Shown here piece after piece: positions 63,513-64,000 of a stretch of 64,000 nt of DNA. The notes under the pieces are model-generated. The model searched no databases, had not been told where the DNA came from, and saw nothing but the letters and a program-made list of their open reading frames with translations. This DNA comes from Blastococcus saxobsidens (lineage in GTDB: Bacteria > Actinomycetota > Actinomycetes > Mycobacteriales > Geodermatophilaceae), in assembly GCF_002938435.1 (NCBI RefSeq), contig NZ_POQT01000015.1:1-64000 (forward strand), in the 5' to 3' direction. Position numbers and translations under genes: made by a program. How positions within the stretch are numbered: the stretch's first letter is position 1; the number at the start of each line of letters is the position of its first letter.

Positions 63513-64000
63513 ATGAGTCCGTCGTACGACGTGATCGTCGTCGGTGCTGGCAATGCCGCCCTCTGCGCTGCCCTCGCGGCCCGCGAGACGGGCAGCTCCG
63601 TACTGGTCCTCGAGCGGGCCCCGTACGAGGAGCGCGGTGGGAACAGCACCTACACCGCCGGGGCGATGCGGGTCGCCTACCGTGGCGTGGACGACATCAA
63701 GGAGCTCTCGCCCGACCTCACGGACGAAGAACTGGCGAGCACAGACTTCGGCACCTACACCGAGGAGCAGTTCTTCGATGACATGGCTCGGGTCACCGAG
63801 AACCGCACCGACCCGGACCTGACCGACATCATCGTGAAGCGCAGCTTCGAGACACTGCGCTGGATGCGCACCAAGGGCGTCAAGTTCCTGCCGATCTACG
63901 GGCGCCAGGCGTTCAAGGTCGAGGGGAAGTTCAAGTTCTGGGGTGGGCTCACCCTCGAGACCTGGGGCGGCGGCCCCGGCCTGGTGGATGCGCTGACCAA
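63513..64000 (+). CDS. FAD-dependent dehydrogenase, tricarballylate/fumarate reductase type (5' part)
   Basis: The first 162 codons of a flavoprotein that continues past the right edge. SYDVIVVGAGNAALCAALAA is the FAD-binding start, followed by LVLERAPYEERGGNSTYTAG with the G-G-N-S motif of the TcuA/fumarate reductase flavoprotein group. These enzymes oxidise or reduce a C-C bond next to a carboxylate. ATG 63513 follows AGGAGAAGA. It has its own operator/promoter. In this context it may dehydrogenate or reduce a ring or chain intermediate. Confidence 0.88.
   Translation, partial: MSPSYDVIVVGAGNAALCAALAARETGSSVLVLERAPYEERGGNSTYTAGAMRVAYRGVDDIKELSPDLTDEELASTDFGTYTEEQFFDDMARVTENRTDPDLTDIIVKRSFETLRWMRTKGVKFLPIYGRQAFKVEGKFKFWGGLTLETWGGGPGLVDALT

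Overview
The window is very GC-rich and reads like a chromosome of a Geodermatophilaceae actinomycete (Blastococcus, Geodermatophilus or Modestobacter type). GTG starts are frequent, gene junctions often overlap as GTGA or ATGA, there is an hrcA gene with a CIRCE operator, and the housekeeping order (comEC-holA-rpsT-lepA, hemW-hrcA-dnaJ-rsmE, phoH-ybeY-CNNM-cdd-like-era-recO-uppS) is the actinobacterial one. The strongest lineage clue is a selenocysteine tRNA with a CUA anticodon. UAG-decoding tRNASec has been reported in Geodermatophilus and Blastococcus.

1-11.7 kb: the end of comEC, holA, rpsT, a polytopic membrane protein and lepA. A tandem 74-bp element follows, built of GTGA-coupled mini-ORFs, then a MOSC protein, an LprG/P55-like lipoprotein-efflux pair, a guanidine-III riboswitch with its SMR exporter, an MDR oxidoreductase and a small secreted protein. 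11.7-16.7 kb: a complete selenocysteine locus. selD and an HTH-less WYL protein lie on the minus strand; selC(CUA), selA and selB lie on the plus strand. 16.7-25.6 kb: an enoyl-CoA hydratase, hemW, a DksA/TraR zinc-finger protein, a DesKR-like two-component pair, then hrcA-dnaJ-rsmE behind CIRCE.

25.6-34.1 kb: two ABC importers in divergent orientation. The minus-strand one is PhnD/PhnC plus a fused double PhnE and resembles the branch proposed to carry selenate. The plus-strand one is a branched-chain amino-acid type (LivK, LivH, a LivM-LivG fusion, LivF). 34.1-43.6 kb: HIT and enoyl-CoA hydratase genes, then the phoH-to-uppS block. That block carries two insertions: an 83-bp mini-ORF element between ybeY and the CNNM gene, and a gene for a fused MoxR AAA-ATPase/VWA protein between the cdd-like gene and era.

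43.6-64 kb: an accessory region. It starts with a methyltransferase and two MFS genes and continues into what looks like one co-regulated catabolic locus: MFS carrier, cyclic-amide hydrolase, frameshifted DHA2 carrier, DUF1989 protein, NitT/TauT-type ABC importer, three-subunit molybdenum hydroxylase, hotdog thioesterase, acyl-CoA ligase, extended SDR, CoxG-like protein and a flavoprotein dehydrogenase cut by the right edge. Four copies of a GTATACA palindrome sit just upstream of four transcription units here, two of them on or next to well-formed promoters. This suggests a single repressor, probably of the GntR class, whose gene is not in the window. The substrate is unknown. The enzyme set suggests an N-heterocycle that is hydroxylated, reduced, ring-opened and CoA-activated.
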